The notes: generated from the letters alone by a model not told the origin. A stretch of DNA of 35,000 nt from Apostichopus japonicus (GCF_037975245.1 NC_092567.1:24272376-24307375), one strand, 5' to 3'. Positions 10,793 to 22,368 are shown, counted from the first letter of the stretch. Made by a program: numbers and translations.

Positions 10793-12271
10793 CTGAAGAA
10801 AAAGAACCGAAGCAAAGATCTTAACAGGAGAAATTTGTGGTTGGAACAGCACTTTGAAATTAGAAGAAATACGTTTTTCATCCCAATGTTTTTTGTTTTT
10901 GTTTATAGTTCGAGAGAGTTGCGGGACCATTAAACGTCTAGTCGCTGCATAGTTCTTAGCTGTTTGTATTGAAGAACAGTGTTCGATCGGAGTTGGGTTG
11001 GAGATGGGGGTGTGGGAGGGGTGCAAAATCTTCAATGGGTATAGTGAAAAATTTGAGTTTAATTCTTATATGATATGCATTGTATACGAAAACTTCAGAA
11101 AGAATAACTTGTTCATATGTTTTTCGACCGAGAGCGTAGTAAGATGAGCAGTTCAACATTCGACCTCTGTTTTTTCTGATTTAAGCCTTCCTATAGGACT
11201 CCCCGACCGCCTATCCCCGCCCTACACCCATCCCAACCCACAACCTCTAATCCGGATCAAAGGTCATGCTCGTATATAAAAGTAACATATTTTGAAGTCG
11301 AAAGTGCAAAATTACAGGAATAAAAGTCTAAGCAGAACACTACTATACTTGTTATCGATTACCACGCCAAGCAGTAATAATGTGTGACGCATATCGCATA
11401 TGTATTTACATATATACCGTTTGTTCATTCAAAAATAAACTTCCGGATTTAAACCAAAACTCGTAACTTTTCTATTTATTCTTGTTGCCTTTTCTCTCTC
11501 TTGTTATTTCTTAGTACCGTATAAATGATATATTTGTAAAAGAGATTGTAACCTTAGTAGACTCTAAATCCATACCTTCCTCCGGGAAGATATAATAAGG
11601 TATAATATATAAGGTATAGACGGGTATAAACAGTAGAAACACATGTCGGGACTCTACTAAAAAGGGGATTTAGGAAAGATTCCATGCAGTCAAGGTGTGT
11701 CTTAACGTGTTTAAGATACTGCTCGAATAAATCACGTTAGATTATATTCCAAGCAAAATGCGTCAAAACTTTAAACGTAATCCATCAACGTCTCTTTTTG
11801 CTAGAGTTCTTTAAAGTTGACTTTAAGGAAAGGGAAATTTATAATCTGAGATGAAAGTTATATAAAAACAAAATGATCATATTGCCCAAAAGATTCATTT
11901 TCCGGTATACCGGTAATAACGATGACATAAATATCGTAGGAATTCGATATGATCTGAAAGGCTATATAGTGGGTGATAACAAATATGTAAAACTTTGTAA
12001 ATACAACAACTGTGTTGAAGTTCATACCGAAAGCAACTCACTTATGAAAGAGCGTTGTTGTCCGATTTGAGCCCCCCCCCACCTTCCCCCTAAGAACGTC
12101 TTCCTTTCCACGTACTCCCCACCCCCCCTTCCACCCTCGTACCAATACCATCACACTTTAACCGCAATTCCATCATGGGTGCTTCATTTTTGCAATTAGT
12201 AGATTTTATATTGTCATGCAATTGATGTTTGTAAAATTGCGTTTAAAGCAGCCCTCTGAATCAAGGTGGCC

Positions 12272-12316
12272 ATGGCAGCATCAGGCCTACAGTACAACTA
12301 TGACGTTTACAATTAA
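12272..12316 (+). CDS. Small ORF with perfect Kozak context
   Basis: GGCCATGGC surrounds an ATG at 12272, which opens a 14-codon frame (MAASGLQYNYDVYN) ending in TAA at 12314-12316. The start context matches the strong Kozak form and the N-terminus MAASG is typical of real starts. The frame is very short and has no recognised product. It could be a small ORF, a decayed first exon or chance. Confidence 0.15.
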   Translation: MAASGLQYNYDVYN

Positions 12317-13173
12317 ACTTAAAACAATGAGATTTCAACATTACAATGCAACATTTTGACCCCATTCATCAACGTCATACTAATGTATTATCTTATGTTT
12401 TGAACACTTCATTAAAAGAAACCATAATCTTACAAATTACAACCCAAATTTGAAATCATTGTACCATTGTCATGCAACAATGATATGAAATGAAGATGGA
12501 TGGGTCGGGAAGTAATCTTCTTGTCGCCACCACCCCCCCCCCCAACACCCCCACCCTCGCCACCCCATTCCCATCATTCCTGGTCATTCTTGCCTCACTC
12601 TCGTACATGCGTTAAAGTTTGATCAAGTTTCCTGTAAGAAGTTTTGCAGTCATAAATAATTTAGTCGTTAAACATTTTTACCCCACAGTTTGTTCTTTTT
12701 TCTGTTTCTGGTTCATTTTGAAACCTTTTTACAGAAATGGTCATATTCAATACACATCTATCAGTCAGTCTCTTGCCCGAGGTTTGAGTTTGGCTTTTAA
12801 TATTTTTTAATAATTTTTTACATACGGTCGAAGTCTGATAGATGATAGCCGTCAAAATTGTCGTCCTTGAAAAATCGTATCAAAATCCTTCCGTTTCGCA
12901 AATTAATTTTCTGAGAGGCCTATCGGGTTCACTTACATAATGTATTACAACAGGGTAAAGAAAAAAATGATAAGATTAATTGCCGTGGTTAGAAAGAATT
13001 TCACAACATGACAATTGAATTGAACAAAAAGTACACTGTAGAAATTCTGTAACATGTGAAAACTACAGATAGAATTGAAATACAAAGTACAAATCTATTT
13101 GCTTTGGGAATAAACAGGAACTACACGAAGAATATAACAAACTATGAAAAAATGCAATCAATGAAGAATGGAG

Positions 13174-13226
13174 TTGGGGAGATGGGGGGTGGTGGGTAAA
13201 GTAGGGTGGGGTAGGAAGGGTTTGGG
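13174..13226 (+). other. G-rich, quadruplex-prone patch
   Basis: Repeated GGGG and GGG runs (TTGGGGAGATGGGGGGTGG and following) with short spacers on the plus strand. Confidence 0.55.
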
Positions 13227-14949
13227 ATGTCTTTACTGTTAAATGTTCAGAAAGGAGACAAAATTAGTATTCATGAGGAAACGTGAGCTCATGTGACGAC
13301 TGTTCTGTACTGCCTGCATATTAACATCGTCATGCTCGACGAGGGAAAACTCTGAAATTTTTTCTTCTGCGGAGTTCAACCCTCCGGAAATGAAATTCAT
13401 TTGACATACATGAAGACAGATTTGTATGTAATGAGTAATAGAAGTGCTAATCAGTGATTAATTTTAGATTTCCCCTTTGAAAGACTGCGGCAGCGGTCTT
13501 TTTAATTTACATAATTTAGCCCTCAGGGGTATCATTTGTGTCAAGTTGTGACAAATTGTCATGTTTTTGACGTCTGGGCGTTTTGTTCTTTGAATTGAAG
13601 GAAGTACTGCATGTCTTTCCATCTCTCTCTCTCTCTCTTTTACTCATTCGTTCTCTCTTTGAATAACATTTAACCAACGGGAAACAGCTGTTTCGTTTTT
13701 TTATGGAACCAGTCTAGAATTGAAATACTAAATAAGTTTGTTTGTTTTTTGTAATTTTTTTTTATCGTTACTAGAATTTCTTTGTAAAATAATCGGAAAA
13801 TTTAAAAGACATAAAAATCAGAGTTGGAGTAGAGATTCGAGTCTTGTTTCCCAAAATTATGCCAAAATAGAAATAAATAAAAAATATTTAAATGTATAAA
13901 ACTTCAACCTTAGAAAAGCAATCAAAACTATAGTAGTAGTGGAAAAGGTGAAACAACAATGCAGTAAATAATATTTTGTGTCCCACAAATTTCAATGTGG
14001 TTTCATATATTAACTATGCCTAGCTAGTCATTTCATCGTGTCTAGTGTGATATTGGTTGACCAAGGGAATATATTATGAGTTAACTGCAAAGCCTTGATT
14101 GAATTGGTGGTCCTACCACACCAAAAACAAACTGTGTTCAAGAATGTATGATTTGGCTAAACAACATACCTGAAATATCAAAAAAAAAATTGTCTTATTT
14201 GTCGTAGAAACAGAGAAAATTGTAAAGATCTTACACTTCCTATTTATTTTGTATCATCACTCCCCTTTTCTTTCTTCCGGTTGATAAACTTTGCAAGTAT
14301 CTTTTGTGGAGATACGGGGGCCAATATGAGAACATTTGAGTCTGAGTCGAAGAACTTATCCTGTCATGCTGTCATTAAAAACGTAGATAGCGTTTTGATT
14401 CCAACTCCTTTTCGCTGATTGCTACATTTAAAGCGAACTCCCCCGGTAGTTTACCGAAACCTCTGTCCATCCTCCCAGTTGTCAATGTCGTGTTGAATTT
14501 ACCTCCATGTAGCCTCAAAAGAAGTAATCATGTATTTGTGACTGTGTTGCAAAGAGGCTCTACGAATATGTAATTTGAGTTTACGGTTGTGTATATATTT
14601 ATATACATATCCTGCCCCTCATGAATTCTTTACCTCAAGTCTCAAGTCACTTCTTTGTCTCTTGAAATATGATATTTGACACTAAAAGGAAATTTCTAAG
14701 AGTCACATTTTTTTCACACAGTTTTCGGTCAATGTAACCTCTGCCAAAATAGCTATACTTAACGCCAGATATCCCAACCTGCAACATGACGGCATTCCAA
14801 ACATCATAAGTTTACCTTAGACAAAATAACAAGGACAAGAATTATTTTTCGGAAGCTACCAACCTTGATTCTTTGCTCAGCAAGAAGACGACTAGAAAGT
14901 GCATAAAATTCCTTGGAGTATATTAAAACATCAGATGTGTAGTGCGTCC

Positions 14950-15080
14950 TTATACCTGTATACTCGTATGCCAGCACAGTTAACGTTAATGGTACTCGCT
15001 CTTAGGGATTTGTACTCATACTCGGGGCTATTTGAAATTGAGTACATGACTCTAGTGCATGCATGATTATGTACTCGTAC
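14950..15080. repeat. Degenerate TACTCG-rich domain, left part
   Basis: The motif TACTCG or TACTCAT recurs (near 14958, 14993, 15013, 15071), as if from an old hexanucleotide TACTCG array. The domain is split by the hAT-like insertion at 15081 and resumes at 15374. Confidence 0.5.
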
Positions 15081-15373
15081 CAGACGCGTAGCCAGGAATT
15101 TGCCAAGGGAGGGGCGAAACTGTAGATTCGGCATTGCAAACTATCTAAGCGTAGCACCACCATAAGTTGGCGCGAAGCGTACAAAAAAAAAAAATTGGCT
15201 GAAAATGCCTCCCAGATCGCTGGAAATGGCACTTCCCAGGCCTTGTAAGTTGCATCTTAGCATTTTCTCTTTTGAAAATACTAGCGATATCATAAAAACA
15301 TTAAAAAAAAATAAAAATATGCTCAAGGGGGGGCGGCTGCCCCTTCGCCCCCCCCCCCTTGGCTACGCGCCTG
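15081..15373. mobile_element. hAT-like MITE 2, 293 bp
   Basis: The left end is CAGACGCGTAGCCAGGAATT and the right end is CCTTGGCTACGCGCCTG, inverted repeats matching over about 14 of 15 bases. An exact 8-bp target duplication ACTCGTAC flanks it (15073-15080 and 15374-15381). Left subterminal sequence is G-rich and right subterminal sequence is C-rich (long C runs at about 15335-15358). No transposase frame is present, so this is a non-autonomous hAT-type element. The reading frames inside it are incidental. Confidence 0.9.
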
Positions 15374-15440
15374 ACTCGTACTAACATAATGGAGCCTTGT
15401 ACTGGTACTCATATTAGTGTACTCGCATTGCAAGTATTGG
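15374..15440. repeat. Degenerate TACTCG-rich domain, right part
   Basis: Begins with the second copy of the target duplication and continues with TACTGGTACTCAT and TGTACTCGCATTG. Confidence 0.5.
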
Positions 15441-15759
15441 TTAACAGAAACCAATGTTAATTGGTGTAAAGTGCCGCCTATCACTGCACTAAGAAGGCAT
15501 ACAAATGATTACTCTGATAATTATTAGGGCTGTCTCCTCCCCCCCCCCCCCCAATTCCTTCCCGTGTTTGACCCTGCTTAATAACTGTTAGAGTCCACCA
15601 ATTATCTTTTACCTAAGACCTATTCGCTCAGTATCTGCATATCTTTACAACTTTCGATTGTTTTTGAGAGAATCCCACCACCACCCCACCCCTCCTCTTT
15701 GTTACATATATATGCAGTCTCTTCCCCGAGTTTGTTCAACAAAATCTTTTAGTGACTTA

Positions 15760-15957
15760 TACCAGTTTAAATCGACACTTTACAAATCGACATCTGACAA
15801 ACTTAGATCAGTGTTTTCGAATTTAAATCGAAATATACTAATCTATAATGGACGTAAGCAACCTAAGTCGACATACACCAAATATGAATAGATATATACC
15901 AGTTAAGTGGACATCTACAAATCGACAAGTCAATTTAAACCGACTTGCATTAGTTTG
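15760..15957. repeat. Decayed minisatellite with AAATCGACAT motif
   Basis: AAATCGACA/T, AAGTCGACAT, AAGTGGACAT and AAACCGACTT recur at irregular spacing of about 16-40 bp, often near ACCAGTT or ACTAAT. This fits an old tandem array that has lost register. Short open frames across it follow from the repeat. Confidence 0.5.
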
Positions 15958-16335
15958 AGACCGCCATAATGGAAAATAATGATTACGTTCTTTATACACT
16001 GTAAACTTGAGAAAATCTCTCATTCTCTCTAAAATTGTTTACAACAAAGACCATCCCCCCCCCCTTCCCGAGCCTGTTCTACGTATAGGATATACTCGTT
16101 TAACATCCTCCTATACCATGACAACTTGTAGCTCTTTCTTTTGTACTGCTTCCTCCCTCGTATAACGTAAGCAGTTAAAGGGAAGAACTGCACTCGGCAC
16201 ATTGATTTTCGGTTTATCATTGTCATTATCATTGAGAAAATTAATATGCTTCAATATGTTACTTAGTTTACATTCTTATATGGGCATTTCATGGTTATTT
16301 TTCTTTCAAAGATCGAAGAAAAACCTACGCTATTG
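15958..16335. other. Non-coding stretch, nothing recognised
   Basis: AT-rich with a C10 run at 16055-16064. No exon or element is seen. Confidence 0.45.

Positions 16336-16402
<67 letters not shown>
16336..16402. repeat. (TA)n microsatellite
   Basis: About 67 bp of TA repeats with a single G at 16350. Confidence 0.97.
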
Positions 16403-16405
<3 letters not shown>

Positions 16406-18203
16406 GTTATTGAAACCAGAACGAAAAGAAAACAAACGAGAAAACCGTACAGAATTTAGTATTCCAATTTTAACAGGTGTTTAAACTTTGAGAAGACGAT
16501 TTTCTGTTTTCTCTTTTAAAATTTTCAAGATCATCATTCAACTATGAGGACTCCCTTCAGAGAATTGATTAGGCCTGCACTGGAAGCAGGTGAGACGTAC
16601 CCGTCTTTGGTTTATTGATTTTTATTTGAAGAAAAATGAGATTACAAGGATTTTCTTCAAAACTATTCTTAATTGTCATTGACATTTAGATTTGCCATAT
16701 TCGATTAGGTCATGTGATCGAGTTACATACCATTTCGAAAGTACTCGCTCGAAGAAATTATAGTAAAAAAATAGCAATTTTTGAAGGTTAAAATGACGTC
16801 ACTGACTAACACGCGATTGTTCTTATATCATATCCTTTACCCAAGATACATAATATTAATAGTTTTGTTTCAAATATATAACAGTAAGAAAACACAAGAG
16901 GGTGTATATAAAGTATAATTAATTTCAAGAATATCTGTAAATTTGTTCCAAATTCTTACTCCATTTTTGATTGTTTTAGAAAAAGGTCAGCTTAATGCTT
17001 TATAGTCATGAATAATCAGCATGTAGCATATGAATACACTACTGTACATTATGTACGTTAAAGCTGTCACACACCCACATCCAAACAGTGAGAATTCAGT
17101 TCTTGTAAATGTCGCTATATAACGGAACAATTAAACCCGGAAGTATTAATCGTAAAAAAAAATCTAGCTCACAATCTAGAGACCATATTTTACTCTATGT
17201 GAGTTAAAATTGACAAGATTTCCTCTTCAAAAGAGAATGAAGTTCACACTTTGTATTGTTCATCATTTTCGAAACTCTCAGGAAAGAGATTTCTCACCTC
17301 CCCCCCCCCCCCTAAATTATGAGTGTTTAGATACATGGGCAAATAACATGCTTTTAGTGTCCGGTTTTTAGTGATTTTGCTCCCATCAAGTTCGAATAGG
17401 TATGCCAGGACAAACCAAAGGGTAAGGTGGGGGAGGGGGGGGGGGTGTAGTAAGGTACCGGTTTGATTTTTAATAACTTAATAATGCCAGATGTGAATAT
17501 TCACGACCGCTAGATAATCATATTATCATACCATCATAATACCAAGCATATTAATATCATTTATTTCGTCAATGCGATTTTTGCCCCAGGTTTTTTCGTC
17601 TCTTACAGGGAATTTGTCGGACGGAGACAAAAGTCGTCGTTTAATAAATTTGAATGATTGCTTACTTTTACCATCGCAGCTACAAATTTAATGAATTAGT
17701 TCATTTGCTTAAAAAAAAACGCAAATAAGTTGATCAAAAGTTAACCATAATAAAGAGGACCGTTTCACTCGCCAGCAAAAAATTCTGGAGTAAGATTAAT
17801 CATTTTCGTTTATAATGTGTAAATTACTTAGTTACCGGAACGGAGAGATGTTTTGCTTAGGAGAAGTTACTGATACAATGCTTAATTAGAGCAATAAACT
17901 AACGAGAGGTATGGACGGACAAACTGCAAGAGATTGTAATACAAAACTGTTCCTCTTTTTCTTACCAAAATTACCCAAAAAATACCAAGACCATAATTTA
18001 TCGAACTCAGTGTAGACAACTCTAGGGTGATAAAACTTGTATAAGCAATTAGTCTCAGTGTACAACTCTTTTCGTTTAATTAATGACATGTTAATTAATG
18101 ACATAATATAACAGACGTGATAGGAACATTTTTATGAGCAACCATTAATCATCGGAACCCATCTATAATATATAGTAATTTCAGCTGGGATAACTTTACA
18201 CGA
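16403..18203. other. Non-coding stretch, no gene recognised
   Basis: Contains an isolated CRE palindrome TGACGTCA at 16794-16801, a C13 run at 17300-17312 and a G11 run at 17435-17445. No exon with paired signals is seen. Confidence 0.45.
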
Positions 18204-18204
18204 A

Positions 18205-18256
<52 letters not shown>

Positions 18257-18258
18257 TT
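18204..18258. repeat. (TA)n microsatellite
   Basis: ATATATAAT followed by uninterrupted TA dinucleotides, about 55 bp. Confidence 0.93.
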
Positions 18259-19520
18259 TGAAAGTGTCCAAACACAATAACTCATTTGTGGAATCAATTT
18301 CACTCCCTACTATATAGAACTGAATTCGACTTAATTTATAAAACAGCTATGAAAATCATATTGGTTTTCTTCACATAATCCAGTTATTGAATTTCATGCT
18401 TTCAATCTCACCATTTTTTTTATGAAATATATTCTATATCAGCCGTTACCACAAACACACAGAAAAATGTACATCTGCAACCACAATGGATTATTTCATT
18501 CGGTTTGATATTTTGAAACAATCACCATAGGTATCGATTGAAATAATCAATCACTGATATACATCAGCAAAGAAAAATGGTTAAGCCGTTTGAATAAACC
18601 AATATCCAATAATGATCCGGGCGATCGATCTACTACAAATTTTCTACCAGTTATGTTAACAATTAATCTCTTTTAATCACAAAGAATAAATATAGAATCG
18701 TTTTATTGTTGTCAGAACAAGAGGAAATTACTTTTCGTTTATGAAATATCAAACTTTTTACTCGTTTAAAAGTTACAAACTTAACTGATAGTCAATAGCA
18801 AAATGTACCCTAAGACAAATCTTCTTAAAAGTTTTTTTTTTTAAAAACGTCTTTACTTCTTAAGTTTGCCTAAGCTTATGTAAACTGAGCACTTATGTTA
18901 TTCATTGAATAAAGTAAAACCAATTTTTCGATAGATCTGAATATCTTTTGGTGATTTAATTTTCGATAAAATAATTCTCGAATAAACTATCGCTAATCTT
19001 ACTTTCAAACATTATGAATTCTCACTTTTCAGTGGAATCTAAAGATAAATGTATCAGTCATCATGATGTGAATGCTTCCCTTTAAACCTTTTACAGTTAA
19101 ACCCGCGTCAGAACACATACATAATGTCGGGTATAAATGGTTTCTATATAGTTTCGTACTAACACAGCTTGTTACTGCTTCAATATTTAACATTCAAAAC
19201 GTTGCGTTATTTCGACTATATCAGCATCGTTTATCTTTTACAAATGTTAGAATAATATGTTTGGAATAAATAATGTCAGAATATTACTTTTATTAACATT
19301 TAGTGTTAATATACAGTGTTTACTTACATCAATGAAACTTCTATGCACTACAAATCCTAGGAATATGCAAGAAACGCTATTCTCAATAGTAATTGATTTA
19401 CCTAATTGATTTACCTTATGCACCTCAACGTTTTAAAACGACACGTGTCGTCATTAATATATCCCCAACCCCCACCCCTCCTCCCCTCCCCCCTCAAAAA
19501 CAGAAGAAATAATTTATGTT
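18259..19520. other. Non-coding stretch, nothing recognised
   Basis: AT-rich sequence. It could be first-intron or downstream sequence of a minus-strand gene starting near 19877, but I could not identify coding exons in it. Confidence 0.4.
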
Positions 19521-19558
19521 CTTTCGAATGTAAACGTGCTTGCGTGCATGTGTGTATG

Positions 19559-19620
19559 TCTCCCTGTAAGTCTGTAAGTATGTCTGTAAGTCTGTATGTA
19601 TGTATGTATGTATGTATGTA
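19559..19620. repeat. Compound TCTG/TGTA tetranucleotide repeat
   Basis: GTAAGTCT-type units lead into about six perfect TGTA units (about 19594-19620). Confidence 0.9.
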
Positions 19621-19681
19621 TCCACGTTCTTATATACTATTGTCTAATACAGTTGCTCAAAGAATCTACATATAGACTTAC

Positions 19682-19877
19682 CTGAGATTCTGTTAAGTTA
19701 AGACAATTTTTTCTCCTTGGTATATCCCTCCCTTCTTTTGGTGTCTTTCGTTGATTCAGTCTTTTCTCTTTCTAGTTTTTAATCAGATACACCTGTTGCT
19801 GTCGCTTCTCTCTTTGTTCCAATCCGTTCTATCTGACTGTGATTAGTGTTGTGCTATCGTCTTCACCGTTCGCCACT
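19682..19877 (-). other. Candidate 5' UTR (first, non-coding) exon
   Basis: On the minus strand the stretch from a TTCAGTG initiator-like site (A at 19877) ends in a perfect donor CTCAG/GTAAGTCT (exon end 19682, intron from 19681). The roughly 196 nt contain no ATG, although several would be expected by chance in such AT-rich DNA, which fits a 5' UTR. It is purine-rich. One frame near the 3' part is open but starts without a Met. Just upstream is an NRF-1 palindrome. The coding exons would lie on the minus strand below 19676 or beyond this window's recognisable content. No cDNA evidence is available. Confidence 0.37.
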
Positions 19878-19908
19878 GAAATATCTTTTAAAAGAGACAG
19901 ATGTGTGG

Positions 19909-19960
19909 GCGCATGCGCAGTGATCCTCAGGGGGGTTGTAACGTCATGCACGTGAAAAAG
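19909..19960 (-). promoter_or_regulatory. NRF-1 site with nearby CRE-like and E-box motifs
   Basis: GCGCATGCGC at 19909-19918 matches the core of the NRF-1 (EWG/P3A2 family) consensus YGCGCAYGCGCR. It lies about 32-41 bp upstream of the proposed start at 19877. About 23-40 bp further upstream are AACGTCAT (half CRE) and GCACGTGAA (E-box). NRF-1 palindromes typically mark TATA-less promoters of broadly expressed animal genes. Confidence 0.42.
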
Positions 19961-20020
19961 ACAGTCTCTTACTGCATGATATTTCTTCAAATAAAATGAA
20001 TGGTTGTATAGCATCTATAA

Positions 20021-20588
20021 TAACTCTGTCGTGGACCTAATGAATATTTAAGTAGCGTTTATATCTAATCTCTGTTTCCTTCCTGTTGTTTTTTACGGTT
20101 TTGTTTTCTTAAACAAATAGTAATTGTTGACCACTGATGACGACAATGACGCCAATCTACTTTTAGTATTATTCTCAACATCGTTCCAATTATTCTTGGA
20201 ATAGCTTATACATTTTTAAAGGTGGGAATTTTTGCTCTAGCTAAAATAACCACAACTGTTTTCTCGTGAAATATGATTATTTTAGCTATAGTATTTCATT
20301 CAGGGACTGGTCATTAACTTCTCGGTAACCTCCCCCCACGACGCTTGTATACCACGAATTATGATGTACATTGATTAACTATATATTATAAACATTTTTT
20401 TTTAAAAGCATGGTTCAAACTAACGATGTTTAATTTACACGAATTTTAAAATTGTGCTCAGTGTATTATGTTTAGTTAATAAATTCGTCACGACTCTCTA
20501 AATAGATGAAGTCAGGGCTGACAAAAACAAGTTCACACATTTGACCCCGTCCGTCTTTGTTTCTTTCGCTTGCTGTGGTGTGGTGATG
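20021..20588. other. Non-coding stretch, nothing recognised
   Basis: AT-rich flank between the NRF-1 promoter candidate and the third hAT-like element. Confidence 0.4.
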
Positions 20589-20596
20589 TGTTTGCA

Positions 20597-20982
20597 AAGG
20601 CGTAGGAAGCGGGGGGCTGTGGGCTAGGGGCTGCAGCCCCCACCCCAACGAAATATTTTTTTGAAGATTCGGGCAATATGTTGAGAATTTTCGGGCACCT
20701 ATTGAAAGAGAAATAATTTGCAATGTGTTTTTCAATGGTTAAACTGATATTATAATCATGATTATTGTAACGACTTCCCCAATAATTCTAACCAATATGG
20801 AAGGGTAATAACACGGCAAATGATTGCATGTTATTGGCATGCGATGTAATAACCGATGCATGCATATATGATATGCACATTAACGTGTTTTAAACGCGCG
20901 CGGAGCGCGCGAAAAAGTTTGCTTATATTTTTCGGGCAAGTCGTTTTAGCTCCCCAAATCAAATTGAGTTCATATACGCCTG
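20597..20982. mobile_element. hAT-like MITE 3, older copy, 386 bp
   Basis: The left end is AAGGCGTAGGAAGC and the right end is GTTCATATACGCCTG. Read inward, the ends agree as (C/A)AGGCGTA then GAA. The flanking 8-mers TGTTTGCA (20589-20596) and TGTTTGTA (20983-20990) differ at one base. The left subterminal is G-rich (GGGGGGCTGTGGGCTAGGGG) and the right has GCTCCCC. TCGGGCA recurs inside (about 20670, 20690 and 20934), and a CGCGCGCGG/AGCGCGCG near-palindrome lies at 20895-20911. The imperfect ends and duplication suggest an older insertion. No transposase frame. Confidence 0.62.
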
Positions 20983-21316
20983 TGTTTGTAACACTTGCTT
21001 ATTTTTCTAACCAGCCATACATATGGTTGCAAAGGAGAAAAAAACTAAACTGCAAAATGGTCCCAGTTTCTCAAATTTTCCCATCAATATAAGGATTGTA
21101 ATAAAAAAAATGTTATTACCCTTAGTTTCATAGTAAAAGTTTAAGGAAATCAAAGGAACAGGAAAAGTAAAGAGTTAGAGAGACAGCTTTAGGGTTGAAA
21201 TGTTTTGATTCTTTGATTGTTCACTAAATAATAAAACAGAAATACATCTATAGTCAATAGAAGCAAGCTTGTCTTTAATTCATCATAAATATGCAAGTTC
21301 ATTTTGCGTTATTTAC

Positions 21317-21378
21317 TTCTGAAGTAACAGTGAACATTAACCAACATTTCTGAAGTGATAGTGAACATTCACCAACAT
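21317..21378. repeat. 31-bp tandem duplication
   Basis: TTCTGAAGTAACAGTGAACA and the following ATT(A/C)ACCAACA occur twice in direct tandem (starts at 21317 and 21348) with three or so differences. Confidence 0.85.
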
Positions 21379-21880
21379 TTCGTGTTTTGATGAAATGTTG
21401 ATACATTGAAATAATAACGGTATTTTTTTATTTTTTTATATCAAATACTATATATTCCAGAAGAAAGTAAATTTGAGCATTCCCAACGTTAACGACTTTT
21501 TGTATAATTTAATATTTCTGTTACAAGTTGAGAAACATTTAGATCATGGTAAACATCGAGGACCTCTCTCATACAATCTCCTAAGAGACACTTTTAGTAA
21601 TTGTGCTATGCTCTTTGAATATTCAATATTTGTAATCAAACAGTTATTTAGTGTCATATATATATATGTTTTTTATATAAGTTTGTTATTATGGCAAAAG
21701 ATTTGAAAATAAATAATGGCTAACAAAAAAAAAGAACAACAAATAACGGTAGCATTTTGACAAAATTTCCACAATTGTTCAATCATTAGCACATTCTTTC
21801 AACGCACTATACAATCAGGAAAATATAATATATATGTATATATATAATACAACATATATTCGAACTCAAATGTGTTCTTA
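21379..21880. other. Non-coding stretch, nothing recognised
   Basis: Very AT-rich, with a short TA repeat at about 21826-21848. Confidence 0.4.
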
Positions 21881-21884
21881 GTCT

Positions 21885-22130
21885 TTTATTCAGTTTGTAT
21901 TGTTTTAAGTCCCAACTTAAAACTCATATTTTAATTAATTTTGTCTTTCATTAATTAATTAATTGATTGATTGATATTTCTGATATTTCTTTGACTACTT
22001 TAGACCCTTTGGGTACTCTGTAGTTCTCTTATTTATGCACTTATTAAGATTTTTTCTCTAGTCCCATCTAAAGTGATTTGAGATATTGTTTAACGTAAAG
22101 TGTTATATAAATATATATTTATTATTAAAA
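21885..22130 (+). mobile_element. 3' end of an L2/CR1-like non-LTR retrotransposon (relic)
   Basis: A frame around 21889-21930 reads FSLYCFKSQLKTHI, which matches the conserved C-terminal FKSxLKTHLF tail of many CR1/L2/Jockey-type reverse transcriptases. It is followed by about 115 bp of 3' UTR. Near the end lies GATTTGAGATATTG then AAAGTGTTATATAAATA and TTATTA (22074-22127), the typical L2/CR1-like 3' terminus (compare TTTGAGA...AAAGCGCTATATAAATA with a TTA tail). Only the 3' fragment remains, as expected for 5'-truncated insertions, and it is decayed. Confidence 0.6.
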
Positions 22131-22333
22131 GAGCGGGAGAATTCTAATTGAGTTCAGAAAATCATTCATTGTAATGAAAGTCCCGGCGTCAGTTTTACAA
22201 ATATTTAACCATCTTACGGCTCAAACGGAAATTAGGAATAAATTCATTAACAGCATATTTTATGGTTTACTATTTATTCGTAATAGAGCCCTGGACCATT
22301 AATAAATCTTTATGATTTCTTTTCTCTTTGCAG

Positions 22334-22368
22334 AAATATATGACATTTTGAACAAAGGCGAAAAGTAA
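22334..22368 (+). CDS. Weak candidate terminal exon
   Basis: The acceptor TTTCTTTTCTCTTTGCAG (AG at 22332-22333) is strong. In one phase it is followed by IYDILNKGEK and TAA at 22366-22368. AATAAA lies at 22454-22459, a plausible distance for a polyadenylation signal. The frame is only ten codons, so chance is likely enough to keep confidence low. Confidence 0.2.

Larger units (their letters stand above)
10793..14949. other. Non-coding stretch, no gene recognised
   Basis: Contains C-rich patches (C runs at 12072-12080 and 12533-12543), a G-rich patch at 13174-13226 and a CT repeat at 13622-13640. Open frames of 60-90 codons on the minus strand around 10784-11159 lack splice or start context that would set them apart from chance. 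Confidence 0.45.

Noticed and set aside
14493-14560. Minus-strand 39-nt internal exon with TTTGCAACACAG acceptor and GGAG/GTAAAT donor
   Set aside because: Open in one phase only, very short, no homology; one of many such pairings expected in 70 kb of strand.
17380-17410. tRNA B-box-like AAGTTCGAATAGG
   Set aside because: No matching A box, cloverleaf arms or terminator in the surrounding 90 bp.
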